Part shown: positions 27,518 through 35,332 of the stretch, piece by piece
Position numbering within the stretch: position 1 is the first letter of the stretch
Layout: each line of letters begins with the position of its first letter
Assembly (NCBI RefSeq): GCF_004000865.1
Contig: NZ_BIMB01000010.1
Span: forward strand, 1-64,000
DNA length: 64,000 nucleotides
Direction: 5' to 3'
Source of the DNA: Paenibacillus elgii NBRC 100335
Lineage (GTDB): Bacteria > Bacillota > Bacilli > Paenibacillales > NBRC-103111
Translations under genes and position numbers: made by a program
The notes under the pieces: model-generated
Told to the model about the DNA's origin: nothing
Seen by the model: the letters and a program-made list of their open reading frames with translations, nothing else
Database searches by the model: none

Positions 27518-29901
27518 CCAACAAAGTGACGGAAGAAATCGAATCCATCGAAATTCCCCGGGAACTGCGCGAGCGGAGCAAGCTGGGGATCGAGCAGGCC
27601 CGGCGGGAGCTTGGACTTCGTAGTTGGCAAAGCAAGCTGGCCAAGACGGCGGTCATCGCTGCGGCAAGCGCCGGTTTGATTGTCGCTTTGGGGGCAGCTA
27701 CGTCTCCGACCTTCGCCTCGTATGTCAAATCGTTGTTTACTTTCTATAACGTGGACGAGGGCTTGAAGAAAGCGGCGGACGAAGGCTTCGCCGAGCCGGT
27801 AAACCGCGAGGTGACGGATCAGGGCATTACGCTCAAGGTCAAGGAAGTGGTGAACGACGTCTTCCGCCTGTCGATTGTGTACGGACTGGAAAAGGACGGG
27901 AAGCCGCTGGATACGGACCTGTTGTTCGAGAACTTTACGCCGACCGATCCCGAGCAAGACCCGTACGTGAACGAATATACGTTTACGGATGAGAACGGGA
28001 AGGAGTTAAATCTACTTCAGCAGTGGAAACAAGTCGGGAACGACCTGATGCTTTACCTTTCGCTGGATGAAGTCGCGCCCGGGAAAGAAGTGAAGTCCTT
28101 GACCGACCTTCCGAACAAGCTTTTCGTCGATTTCAATGTCAATCAGATCGGAGAAACGGCGGGGAAATGGCATCTGAACGTGCCGATCGATCTGGCAAAG
28201 GCGAAGGCGTCGTCCGCGGTCATCCCACTGAACAAACGGTATGAGTCGCCGTTCGGATTCAGTCTCGACTTCCTTCAGCTCCGCCACGGACCGAGCAAGT
28301 CGGAGATGCTTGTTCAAGTTAATGAAACGCAGAAGTGGAAACGATCGTATCAAGCCGATCCTTCCTTCGGTTACCAGATTAAGGACGGGCAAGGCCGCGT
28401 GATGGCTGCGGAGGATTTTTTACCGTTGTATGACCTGGCCATCGGAAGCAAAAACACCCTTCCACAATTTGCAAACGGGCAGGGCAGCAGTGGGAAAATG
28501 CGCTTCTGGCATCCTTTCTTGCCTTTCAGCGATGCCAAAGACTTGAAGCTTGAATTAACGACGGTGTACACGGTGGAGCGGATGGCTAAGGATTTCTCCG
28601 TCTCGTTTGACCTGAAGGAAGTCATGAAGCAGCCGCTGACAAAGGAGACCGAGGGCAAAAAGCTGGCCTTTACGGCGCGTTTGAAAACGGAGGAAGCCCA
28701 GGAGCGCTTGTCCGACGGCCGTGAAGCGTTCAAGGGGCAAGGATGGGTCATTGAAGCCGACCAGCAGCTTGGCGCGGATACGCTTGATTTGAAGTGGGCG
28801 TTGCAAGACGGCCAAGGCCAGGAAATGACTCCCGGGCAACAAGTGACTTTGCTATCGCAGGACGAGAAGGGCAATTACCGCAACCGAACGCTGTTTTTCT
28901 TCCAGGACGTCGTTACCGTTCCCGATCGTGTGACGATGACCTACAACCGCTATACGAAGGCCAATCCGGTAAGCTGGAGCATTCCGCTCGAACCGTCGTC
29001 CGATCTGGCGCTATCGGAAGTCCCCAGGGCATTCGATATGACCGTAGAGGACTTGAACAAGCCCGAGATCGTAGCCAAAGCAGAGAAAGCCATGCGCGAG
29101 CTGGTTCCCGGCGAGCTTATCGAAATGTATGGGGTGACCGAGCTGAACGACCGGTGGTTCCTCCATTTGAAGGGGGAGGATGCCGGCATGGCCATCGTAG
29201 ATAAAGCAACAGGCGAGCCGTTTATTCTTCGCCGCAATTATGCGTACGACAAGCTGGATGATGCGCTGCGGCATAAAGCGGAGCAGGCGATGCAGGAGCT
29301 GGACCCCGGACAGAACGGGTGGTTCGAACAAGGACAACGGCTCAACACGAAGGATCAGAACGAATGGATCATTCGCGGCGAGCGTGCCGAAGTCGTTATC
29401 GATGCGGTCACGGGGGCCGTGACGAAAGCTGCCTTAAAATATTCTCCCAAGGAGGTGAACGCGCAAATTAAAGCAGCCGCCGAGCAAGCGTACGCAGCGC
29501 TGTCGAACGGCAAGGAGATGCGGATAAGAAGCGTGGAGCGGGTAAAAACGCCGCTCAAAGACGTATGGGAGCTCGCTGGTCCGGGAAGCCGTTTCATTGC
29601 GGATATCGGAGCGGTAACCCATCAAGTGACGTCGGCCAGCCTAACCTATAAGGACGATGTATACGGCAACGAGGTAAAAGCCCGGACGCTCTTCGCGACC
29701 CCATACTATACGGCGGAGAAAGCTCTGGAAGCCGTCGGTCCGGAGGTGAAGAAGCTGTTCGGACTCGATCTGGAGGGTTATCGGGCGAACGTTCAATGGA
29801 ACGAGTACACGTTTACGAAGCAAGGGGCGGCGACCGTCAAAGCGAAGATCAATGCCAAAGGCGAGTTTTGGGAATACCGAATGGAATCCGAGAAAAGCTA
29901 G
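27514..29901 (+). CDS. Large membrane anti-sigma-like protein (DUF4179 type) with repeat domains
   Basis: 795 residues. A short cytoplasmic N-terminus (about 1-45) precedes one membrane helix (about 46-66, AKTAVIAAASAGLIVALGA), then a long outside part: a DUF4179/DUF5643-like beta domain (about 70-490), then about three PepSY/YcdB-like repeats (about 500-795), each with an AEKAM or AEQAM helix and a strand pair ending in VDKATGE or IDAVTGAV. No zinc HxxxCxxC motif is present. Position and topology indicate the anti-sigma partner of the overlapping ECF gene; mechanism is inferred. Confidence 0.78.
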   Translation: MTNKVTEEIESIEIPRELRERSKLGIEQARRELGLRSWQSKLAKTAVIAAASAGLIVALGAATSPTFASYVKSLFTFYNVDEGLKKAADEGFAEPVNREVTDQGITLKVKEVVNDVFRLSIVYGLEKDGKPLDTDLLFENFTPTDPEQDPYVNEYTFTDENGKELNLLQQWKQVGNDLMLYLSLDEVAPGKEVKSLTDLPNKLFVDFNVNQIGETAGKWHLNVPIDLAKAKASSAVIPLNKRYESPFGFSLDFLQLRHGPSKSEMLVQVNETQKWKRSYQADPSFGYQIKDGQGRVMAAEDFLPLYDLAIGSKNTLPQFANGQGSSGKMRFWHPFLPFSDAKDLKLELTTVYTVERMAKDFSVSFDLKEVMKQPLTKETEGKKLAFTARLKTEEAQERLSDGREAFKGQGWVIEADQQLGADTLDLKWALQDGQGQEMTPGQQVTLLSQDEKGNYRNRTLFFFQDVVTVPDRVTMTYNRYTKANPVSWSIPLEPSSDLALSEVPRAFDMTVEDLNKPEIVAKAEKAMRELVPGELIEMYGVTELNDRWFLHLKGEDAGMAIVDKATGEPFILRRNYAYDKLDDALRHKAEQAMQELDPGQNGWFEQGQRLNTKDQNEWIIRGERAEVVIDAVTGAVTKAALKYSPKEVNAQIKAAAEQAYAALSNGKEMRIRSVERVKTPLKDVWELAGPGSRFIADIGAVTHQVTSASLTYKDDVYGNEVKARTLFATPYYTAEKALEAVGPEVKKLFGLDLEGYRANVQWNEYTFTKQGAATVKAKINAKGEFWEYRMESEKS

Positions 29902-29926
29902 AGCGATTAAAGAGGAGGATTTTTCT

Positions 29927-30967
29927 ATGAAAACGACAAAAAAATTACTCGCACCGATGCTTGCTTTAAGCATCCTTTCCGCCACACCGGCAATCGCCGC
30001 AAATGTGGAGAAACCTTTCCACGATCCTGGACTTATCCAGATCGCAAAAGTGGACCAGCGCTATGTGACGGCAGCCCAAAAAGCCGTCGAGCAATACGGC
30101 AACGGCAAATCGTTCCAACTGGAAGAGGCGTTAAAGGACGAATATTTTGCAGATGATCATACGAAAAAAGTACACTGGATCATTCAGTCGAAAACCCGCG
30201 ATGCGATTGTCACGGTCGACGCCGACTCGAACAAAGTGCTGACGGTTAGCGTGAAATTCGAGCTTGCCGAAATGACGGGGGAATATGCCAAATATTTGCC
30301 GATGGCGGAAGTGGCCGTTCGGCAATTGTACGGGAACGCGGATGTGAAGTTCGAGAAGGCTTCCTTTTTCAGGGATGAGACGCTGGGTACGAACGACTTC
30401 CATTTTTCCACGAACGACCACCAATTTGTAAGGGTGGATGCCGTGAAGAATGAAGCGACAGCCGCCTTCCTCCAATATAAGCTGGCGGATGTCGATCCGC
30501 AGGCCGTTTCGACGGCCGAGCAGGCGGTGGGGCTGCTGTCGAAGGCGGATGATCAGCCTTTCACCGATGCCGAGTTCCAGCGTGACGATGAAAGAGAAGT
30601 GTGGGAATTGAAGCGGCTTGTAACCGGAAATGACAAAGCGTTAGGCATGGATGAAGACGGAAAGCAGCGGGTGGCGTCTGCAACGATCGGCGCCAAGACG
30701 GGAAAAGTGTACCGGGTGGAATTTTTGAAGGCACTGGGCGACAAAACGAAAAAATCGTTGACCAAGGAACAAGCTACGGCTATCGTACAGGCCGCTGTTC
30801 AACAAATTTACGGAACCGATCTGACAGGCTACACGCTAACCGTAGATGACGATTGGGGAGACTATAAGTTCAGCAGCGAGGGCAAGGATACCATCGTAGC
30901 TAACTTTACGAGAGGCGGTCAGTTGTACAGATTGTCTTTGAATACGGAGTTTGGAAAGCAGAATTAG
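29927..30967 (+). CDS. Secreted PepSY/YcdB-like repeat protein
   Basis: 346 residues. Signal peptide of about 25 residues ending TPAIA-ANVEK; no lipobox. The mature part has three similar units, each with an alpha helix (AAQKAVEQYGNGKSF, STAEQAVGLLSKADD, EQATAIVQAAVQQIYG) followed by strands; these resemble the C-terminal repeats of the preceding anti-sigma-like protein. GAGGAGG precedes the ATG; 25 nt separate the two genes. Probably a wall-zone protein working with or competing with the anti-sigma sensor domain. Confidence 0.72.
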   Translation: MKTTKKLLAPMLALSILSATPAIAANVEKPFHDPGLIQIAKVDQRYVTAAQKAVEQYGNGKSFQLEEALKDEYFADDHTKKVHWIIQSKTRDAIVTVDADSNKVLTVSVKFELAEMTGEYAKYLPMAEVAVRQLYGNADVKFEKASFFRDETLGTNDFHFSTNDHQFVRVDAVKNEATAAFLQYKLADVDPQAVSTAEQAVGLLSKADDQPFTDAEFQRDDEREVWELKRLVTGNDKALGMDEDGKQRVASATIGAKTGKVYRVEFLKALGDKTKKSLTKEQATAIVQAAVQQIYGTDLTGYTLTVDDDWGDYKFSSEGKDTIVANFTRGGQLYRLSLNTEFGKQN

Positions 30968-30990
30968 GCTTGTTGAAAGGTTAGAAAAGG

Positions 30991-31036
30991 AAAGGTTCCG
31001 GTCTCAGGCAATCATGGCTTGGGCCGGAGCCTTTTT
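30991..31036 (+). terminator. Terminator after the ECF operon
   Basis: AAGGTTCCGGTC pairs (with two G-T pairs) with GGCCGGAGCCTT, followed by TTTTT. Also faces the convergent Lrp gene. Confidence 0.7.
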
Positions 31037-31042
31037 GACATA

Positions 31043-31522
31043 TTATTGGTCCACTATAGGCAAAACGGTAGAATATTTAATTTCTCTTAACGCCAGGCTC
31101 GTTTGAATTCGCGCGATGCCGAGCTTATTTAGCTTTCGGATAAAGCCCTCCAATTCCTTGCGGTCTTTGTTCGCTACCTTTAAAAGATAGTCGTACTCCC
31201 CCGTTAAACAATGACACTCCAATACTTCAGGCATGGAGCTTAATGCCTTCTCCAGCACTTCCAGTTGCTCAGCTTGATGAATATTCGTGCTCATAAAAAC
31301 AAAGCATAATAAATCAAAGCCAAGCTTCTCCTGGTTTAAGATCGCGACTTGGCGTTCGATAAACCCTTCATTTTCCAACCGTTTCACCCTCGCATGCGTA
31401 GCCGGCGGAGACAAGTTTACCCGCCTTGCAAGCTCAGCATTGCTTAACTGCGCTTCTTTTTGCATCAGATCCAAAATTTGAATATCCACTTCGTCCAGGA
31501 CTTTGCTTACAAAAGATTCCAT
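31043..31522 (-). CDS. Lrp/AsnC-family transcriptional regulator
   Basis: 159 residues. N-terminal helix-turn-helix (about 10-60: DIQILDLMQKEAQLSNAELARRVNLSPPATHARVKRLENEGFI) and a C-terminal RAM domain (about 70-150; HCLTGEYDYLLKVANKD is the conserved ligand-loop region). Divergent from an EamA exporter and a racemase gene across a 242-bp AT-rich gap; probably senses an amino acid and controls them. Confidence 0.88.
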   Translation of the reverse strand: MESFVSKVLDEVDIQILDLMQKEAQLSNAELARRVNLSPPATHARVKRLENEGFIERQVAILNQEKLGFDLLCFVFMSTNIHQAEQLEVLEKALSSMPEVLECHCLTGEYDYLLKVANKDRKELEGFIRKLNKLGIARIQTSLALREIKYSTVLPIVDQ

Positions 31523-31656
31523 GCAATTTTCTCTCCCTTTACAATATTCGGAAAACAGGATGGTTTCGATTTGGGAAACGAATATAATTCAATAAGACGG
31601 CATTTTTAACTTATATTATTTTGAATTATCTATATCTTACAAAATGATCTACAGTT

Positions 31657-31680
31657 CGATCAATAAAAATGATATGATCG
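31657..31680. promoter_or_regulatory. Candidate operator between lrp-type gene and exporter
   Basis: CGATCA and TGATCG arms separated by 12 nt inside an AT-rich gap (31523-31764) that must hold the divergent promoters. No clear sigma-A boxes of high quality are seen. Confidence 0.3.
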
Positions 31681-31764
31681 TTAATGAATTCGAATGTAAA
31701 TGTCATTGTGCACAATGGCTTCCATTTTTCGCTGTCACGGTGAAAAGGTAAAGGAGCTAATGAC

Positions 31765-32694
31765 ATGCCGAATAGGTACGTTTTGCTGTTGCTATTAACA
31801 AGCTTGCTGTGGGGAGGAAATTTTGTCGTCGGAAAATCTCTTGTGGGTCATGCCTCTCCGACGACGTTGACGAGCATCCGATGGATCATTGCCATGTTGT
31901 GTCTGTTCCCCATCGTCTGGTGGAAGGAAAAAACGATACTCCCCTCGCGGGCTGCCCTTCTTCCCTTGTTTTTCATGGGAATTACAGGCGTCGTTCTATT
32001 TAATCTTTTTCAATTTATGGCGTTGGAACGAACAACGGCGACAAATGTCGGATTAATTTCCGCATTGAATACGATTTCGATTTCCGTTTGTTCCTTTTTG
32101 TTTCTAAAAGAAAGAATCAACCTGCTGCAAATCCTTTCTATGCTTTTTTCGCTGGTTGGCGTCATTCTTGTTCTTTCCAAAGGAAATGTCGATCAGCTTC
32201 AGGATTTTCATTTTAATACGGGCGATTTATGGATGATGGGCTCTGTGTGCGTGTGGGGGATTTATTCCGTTTGCAGCAGATGGGCCATGAAGAACAACAC
32301 CTCACCCATGAAGTCTACGCTTTACTCCGGGATATTCGGGCTTATCGTTCTTCTTCCGTTCAACTTCTCCGACTTCACCGTGTCCAATATCAACGGTTCG
32401 TTTATCCAATCGATTTTATATACAGGCGTGATCTCAACCGTAGTCTGTATCGTGTTATGGAATATCGGGGTCCAAAAGCTGGGCGCAACCACAGCGGGGA
32501 TGTTTTTGAATTTCAATCCGGTATTCACGGTGATTTTAGCGTTTTTATTTTTAGGGGAACAAATGACATGGATCCAAGGGATCGGGGGCTGCGTGGTGAT
32601 CATCGGATGCTATTTGTTCTCGGCCTTCAAGACAAAAGCGGTTACGGCAAGCAATCAACGGTACGATCTTGCTCATTGGCGAAGTAAGATTTAA
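31765..32694 (+). CDS. EamA/DMT-family transporter
   Basis: 309 residues with ten membrane helices in two EamA repeats (about 5-140 and 155-295). Opens LLLLTSLLWGGNFVVGKSLVG; second repeat begins WMMGSVCVWGIYSVCSRWAM. AAAGGAG precedes the ATG. Family members export amino acids and metabolites; Lrp control and a following racemase point to an amino-acid substrate, not proven. Confidence 0.85.
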   Translation: MPNRYVLLLLLTSLLWGGNFVVGKSLVGHASPTTLTSIRWIIAMLCLFPIVWWKEKTILPSRAALLPLFFMGITGVVLFNLFQFMALERTTATNVGLISALNTISISVCSFLFLKERINLLQILSMLFSLVGVILVLSKGNVDQLQDFHFNTGDLWMMGSVCVWGIYSVCSRWAMKNNTSPMKSTLYSGIFGLIVLLPFNFSDFTVSNINGSFIQSILYTGVISTVVCIVLWNIGVQKLGATTAGMFLNFNPVFTVILAFLFLGEQMTWIQGIGGCVVIIGCYLFSAFKTKAVTASNQRYDLAHWRSKI

Positions 32695-32745
32695 GATGTT
32701 GAGGAGCCATGTAAACGATAACCATAGGTAGAGGTGCTTAATCTG

Positions 32746-33459
32746 ATGAAAACCATAGGTCTTATTGGAGGCATGAGCTGGGAGTCGTCCTTGCTCTATT
32801 ACCAAATCATCAATCAGCGCGTAAAAGAAAAGCTGGGCGGGCATCATTCGGCCAAAAGTCTCATGTATTCCGTCAATTTCCAAGAGATCAAGACGCTCCA
32901 GCACCAAGGGAAATGGGATGAAGCTACAAACCTCATGATCGATTCGGCGCGCAAACTGGAAGCGGCCGGTGCCGATGTCATCGTCATATGCACGAATACG
33001 ATGCACAAGATGGCGCAAGAAGTGGCGGAATCGGTTTCGATCCCGCTGCTTCATATCGCAGATGCAACGGCGCAAGCAATCGTGAAGGATGGCATGAAGA
33101 AAGTCGCTTTGCTGGGGACTTCTTTCACGATGGAGCAAGATTTTTACAAAGGCCGACTGACGGAAAAGTTCGGGCTTGAAGTTATCGTGCCCAATGAAGC
33201 GGATAGAAAGATTGTACATGACGTCATCTATCAAGAGCTTTGTCTTGGAATCGTGAACGAAGCATCCAAGAAATCTTACTTAAGGATCATGGATAGTCTC
33301 AGCCAACAAGGAGCGGAAGCCATTATTCTTGGATGCACGGAAATCACGATGCTTGTATCGCAGGAGGATTGCCGTATCCCACTGTACGATACCACTAGAA
33401 TCCATGCGGAATGTGCTGTCGACTTTGCATTAAGCGAGGACTTAGCCGTAACGCCGTAA
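32746..33459 (+). CDS. Aspartate/glutamate racemase family protein
   Basis: 237 residues. Both catalytic cysteines are visible: ICTNTMHKMA (about 85) and ILGCTEITML (about 196), plus GGMSWESSLLYYQIIN at the start, typical of the YgeA/RacX branch. It would interconvert L- and D-amino acids without PLP. GAGGTG lies 10 nt before the ATG. Starts 51 nt after the EamA gene, so probably co-transcribed. Confidence 0.88.
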   Translation: MKTIGLIGGMSWESSLLYYQIINQRVKEKLGGHHSAKSLMYSVNFQEIKTLQHQGKWDEATNLMIDSARKLEAAGADVIVICTNTMHKMAQEVAESVSIPLLHIADATAQAIVKDGMKKVALLGTSFTMEQDFYKGRLTEKFGLEVIVPNEADRKIVHDVIYQELCLGIVNEASKKSYLRIMDSLSQQGAEAIILGCTEITMLVSQEDCRIPLYDTTRIHAECAVDFALSEDLAVTP

Positions 33460-33463
33460 CCAA

Positions 33464-33504
33464 TCGGTCCGGTTCCCTTATCGGGGATCCGGATCGTTTT
33501 TTTT
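33464..33504 (+). terminator. Terminator after the racemase gene
   Basis: GC-rich hairpin (GGTCCGGTTCCC with GGGGATCCGGATC, one bulge) followed by eight T. Confidence 0.75.
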
Positions 33505-33528
33505 ATCTCAAAAAAAATTTCGTCGTTT

Positions 33529-33560
33529 TGAGACCAAATGCATCCGTTCATTGTCTAATA
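33529..33560 (+). promoter_or_regulatory. Second ECF-type promoter, copy of the one at 26917
   Basis: TGAGACC, 17-nt spacer, GTCTAATA. The spacer begins AAATGCATC as in the first copy and the downstream ATGAGAAGGCAA is also shared. It drives the sigma-factor remnant that follows. Confidence 0.65.
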
Positions 33561-33592
33561 ATTATGAGAAGGCAATGAAAAGGGGGCACACC

Positions 33593-33730
33593 GTGGATCG
33601 TACGGATGAATTAAGCTTAATGAAAAAGGTTAGAGCAGGAGATACGAAGGCGTTCCGGGAGCGGGTTCGTCCGTACGAGGTCTCAGTCTTAGGCATCGTT
33701 TCATCATCGCTTAGGGCTGGGGACTTTTGA
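33593..33730 (+). pseudogene. Truncated ECF sigma factor (N-terminal remnant)
   Basis: A GTG-started frame of 45 codons behind AGGGGG reads VDRTDELSLMKKVRAGDTK then AFRERVRPYEVSVLG, the start of an ECF sigma region 2. It then runs into IVSSSLRAGDF and a stop; regions 2.2 to 4 are missing. The promoter copy and ribosome site are intact. I infer a decayed or internally deleted paralogue of the sigma gene at 26981; no partner gene follows. Confidence 0.7.
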
Positions 33731-33756
33731 CATCTTCCATGATTTACAAACAAATA

Positions 33757-33784
33757 TTGACAAATGAAAAATCCGTGCTATGAT
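33757..33784 (+). promoter_or_regulatory. Sigma-A promoter of the ROK gene
   Basis: TTGACA (33757-33762), 16-nt spacer, TATGAT (33779-33784); about 150 nt upstream of the start. Confidence 0.7.
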
Positions 33785-33937
33785 TCAATTATTAACACCG
33801 ATGGATTAATTATAGAGGCCCAATGAATTTTAACCGCTTTCAGTTTGGCGGTCCACATTTTTATGTCTTGCAACGACTTGGTAGTTGAGCTTGTTAAGAC
33901 TCTAATTAACATGGGTGGAATAAAGAGGTTTTGGCGT

Positions 33938-35104
33938 ATGAAAAAAATTGTGAAGCACGATCAAGACGTCATCCGGCAGCACAACAAGCAGATGATCCTT
34001 GATATTATTAAGGAAAAACGGCCTATTTCGCGGGCGGAAATCACGAAGATTACCAAGCTCAGTCCGACCTCCGTCGGGCGCATTGTCGGCGAGCTGTGCG
34101 AGCAAGGGCTCGTGCGGGAAACGGAGCTTTCGTCCGGCGGCGTCGGGCGCAAGGCGATTATGCTCGATATCGATCCGCAGGCCGTCTTTTCGATCGGTGT
34201 CGATATTGGCAAGAAGATCGTACGCTTCGGCGTGATGGAGTTCAGCGGCAAGCTGCTGTACGAGCTTCCGGTCGGGCATACCGCTATCGAAACGGAAGCC
34301 GACCGCACGATCGATCTCATTGCCGACACGATCAACCGGCTGGTGAAGGAGCAGGGGCTGGACCGCTCGAAGCTGATCGGCATCGGCATCGGTGTGCCCG
34401 GCGTTATCGACCACGAGCGGGGTGTCGTTCAGTATTCGTCGACGCTGGGCTGGAGAAACGTGCCGCTCGCCGCCCAAATTAAGGAGCGGACGGGGATCGA
34501 TACGGTGACCGACAACGACCTGAAGGTCAAAATATTGGCCGAGTACTTGTGCGGCTCCGCCCGGGGCTCCAAGAAGACGGCGCTGATCGAGCTTGGCACC
34601 GGCGTCGGCTCCTCGCTGATCATCGACGGGGAGATTTTTCGCGGCGGCTCCAACAGCGCCGGCGAGCTCGGACATACGACGCTCGATCCGAACGGTAATT
34701 TATGCGAATGCGGCAAGCGGGGCTGCCTGCAGACGTACATCGACGAATCGGCGATTCTGCACGAGGCGAACCGGATCGTCGAGATCGGCGATATCGGACA
34801 GCTGTTCGAAGCGGCCCGCAGTGACGAGAGTTGGGCGAAGGAGATTATTTCGCGGACCTCGCTGTATATCGGCATTGCGATCAACAATATCGTGTGCATG
34901 TATAATCCCGACGCCGTCATCCTGAGCGGTAACATGGTGGAAAATTACAGCGATATCGTCTCACTGATCGAGGAGCAGTGCGCACAGGTCGTCTGGGAGC
35001 CGTTCCGCGGCGGGTTCAAGATCCTCGCTTCCGATTTGAAGGAGCGATCCATCGTCATCGGCGCGGCCTCACTCGTGCTGAATAATTACGTAAATCAAAG
35101 CTGA
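33938..35104 (+). CDS. ROK-family transcriptional repressor (NagC/XylR type)
   Basis: 388 residues. Winged helix at about 12-75 (RPISRAEITKITKLSPTSVGRIVGELCEQGLV), then a sugar-kinase-like ROK domain with GVDIGKKIVRFGVMEF, GIGIGVPGVID, LGTGVGSSLIIDGE and the zinc-binding signature GHTTLDPNGNLCECGKRGCLQTY. Chosen start MKKIVKHDQD follows AGAGG; upstream in-frame codons have no ribosome site. It would repress sugar genes, but no sugar operon adjoins it, so targets lie elsewhere. Confidence 0.9.
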   Translation: MKKIVKHDQDVIRQHNKQMILDIIKEKRPISRAEITKITKLSPTSVGRIVGELCEQGLVRETELSSGGVGRKAIMLDIDPQAVFSIGVDIGKKIVRFGVMEFSGKLLYELPVGHTAIETEADRTIDLIADTINRLVKEQGLDRSKLIGIGIGVPGVIDHERGVVQYSSTLGWRNVPLAAQIKERTGIDTVTDNDLKVKILAEYLCGSARGSKKTALIELGTGVGSSLIIDGEIFRGGSNSAGELGHTTLDPNGNLCECGKRGCLQTYIDESAILHEANRIVEIGDIGQLFEAARSDESWAKEIISRTSLYIGIAINNIVCMYNPDAVILSGNMVENYSDIVSLIEEQCAQVVWEPFRGGFKILASDLKERSIVIGAASLVLNNYVNQS

Positions 35105-35147
35105 GCGCCGCCTCTCGCAAAGGGAATGAGAGAAGACAAAATAACCC

Positions 35148-35184
35148 TTTACTTTCGAAGGGCGCAGCCTTATAATAATTATAA
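35148..35184 (+). promoter_or_regulatory. pfeT promoter overlapped by a perfect PerR box
   Basis: TTTACT (35148-35153), 17-nt spacer, TATAAT (35171-35176). The -10 box lies inside TTATAATAATTATAA (35170-35184), an exact match to the PerR consensus TTATAATNATTATAA. PerR would repress until peroxide or iron stress. Confidence 0.85.
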
Positions 35185-35224
35185 AATGTTGCCCCAGCAC
35201 AAAAATGATGCGCCGATACAAAAA

Positions 35225-35239
35225 TGAAAATCATTCTCA
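35225..35239. promoter_or_regulatory. Fur-family box 1 upstream of pfeT
   Basis: TGAAAATCATTCTCA, 13 of 15 against the Fur box TGATAATNATTATCA. It lies about 42 nt downstream of the expected transcription start. Confidence 0.55.
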
Positions 35240-35243
35240 CTTC

Positions 35244-35273
35244 CATGCTGTTCCCTTCTTAGGGAACAGCATG
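35244..35273 (+). terminator. Perfect 12-bp hairpin in the pfeT leader
   Basis: CATGCTGTTCCC and GGGAACAGCATG around TTCTTA, followed by AGTCATTTTTAGG. It may end ROK-gene transcription or act as an attenuator of pfeT; it lies between two Fur-like boxes. Confidence 0.55.
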
Positions 35274-35296
35274 AGTCATTTTTAGGGGAATAAAAA

Positions 35297-35311
35297 CGAT
35301 AGTCATTCTCA
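35297..35311. promoter_or_regulatory. Fur-family box 2 upstream of pfeT
   Basis: CGATAGTCATTCTCA, 12 of 15 against the Fur box, ending 21 nt before the pfeT start. Confidence 0.45.
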
Positions 35312-35332
35312 ATGAAAAAGGAGTTGCTGAAC

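Noticed and set aside
35312-35332. ATG at 35312 as the pfeT start
   Set aside because: No ribosome site before it; AAAAAGGAG lies after it and fits the ATG at 35333.
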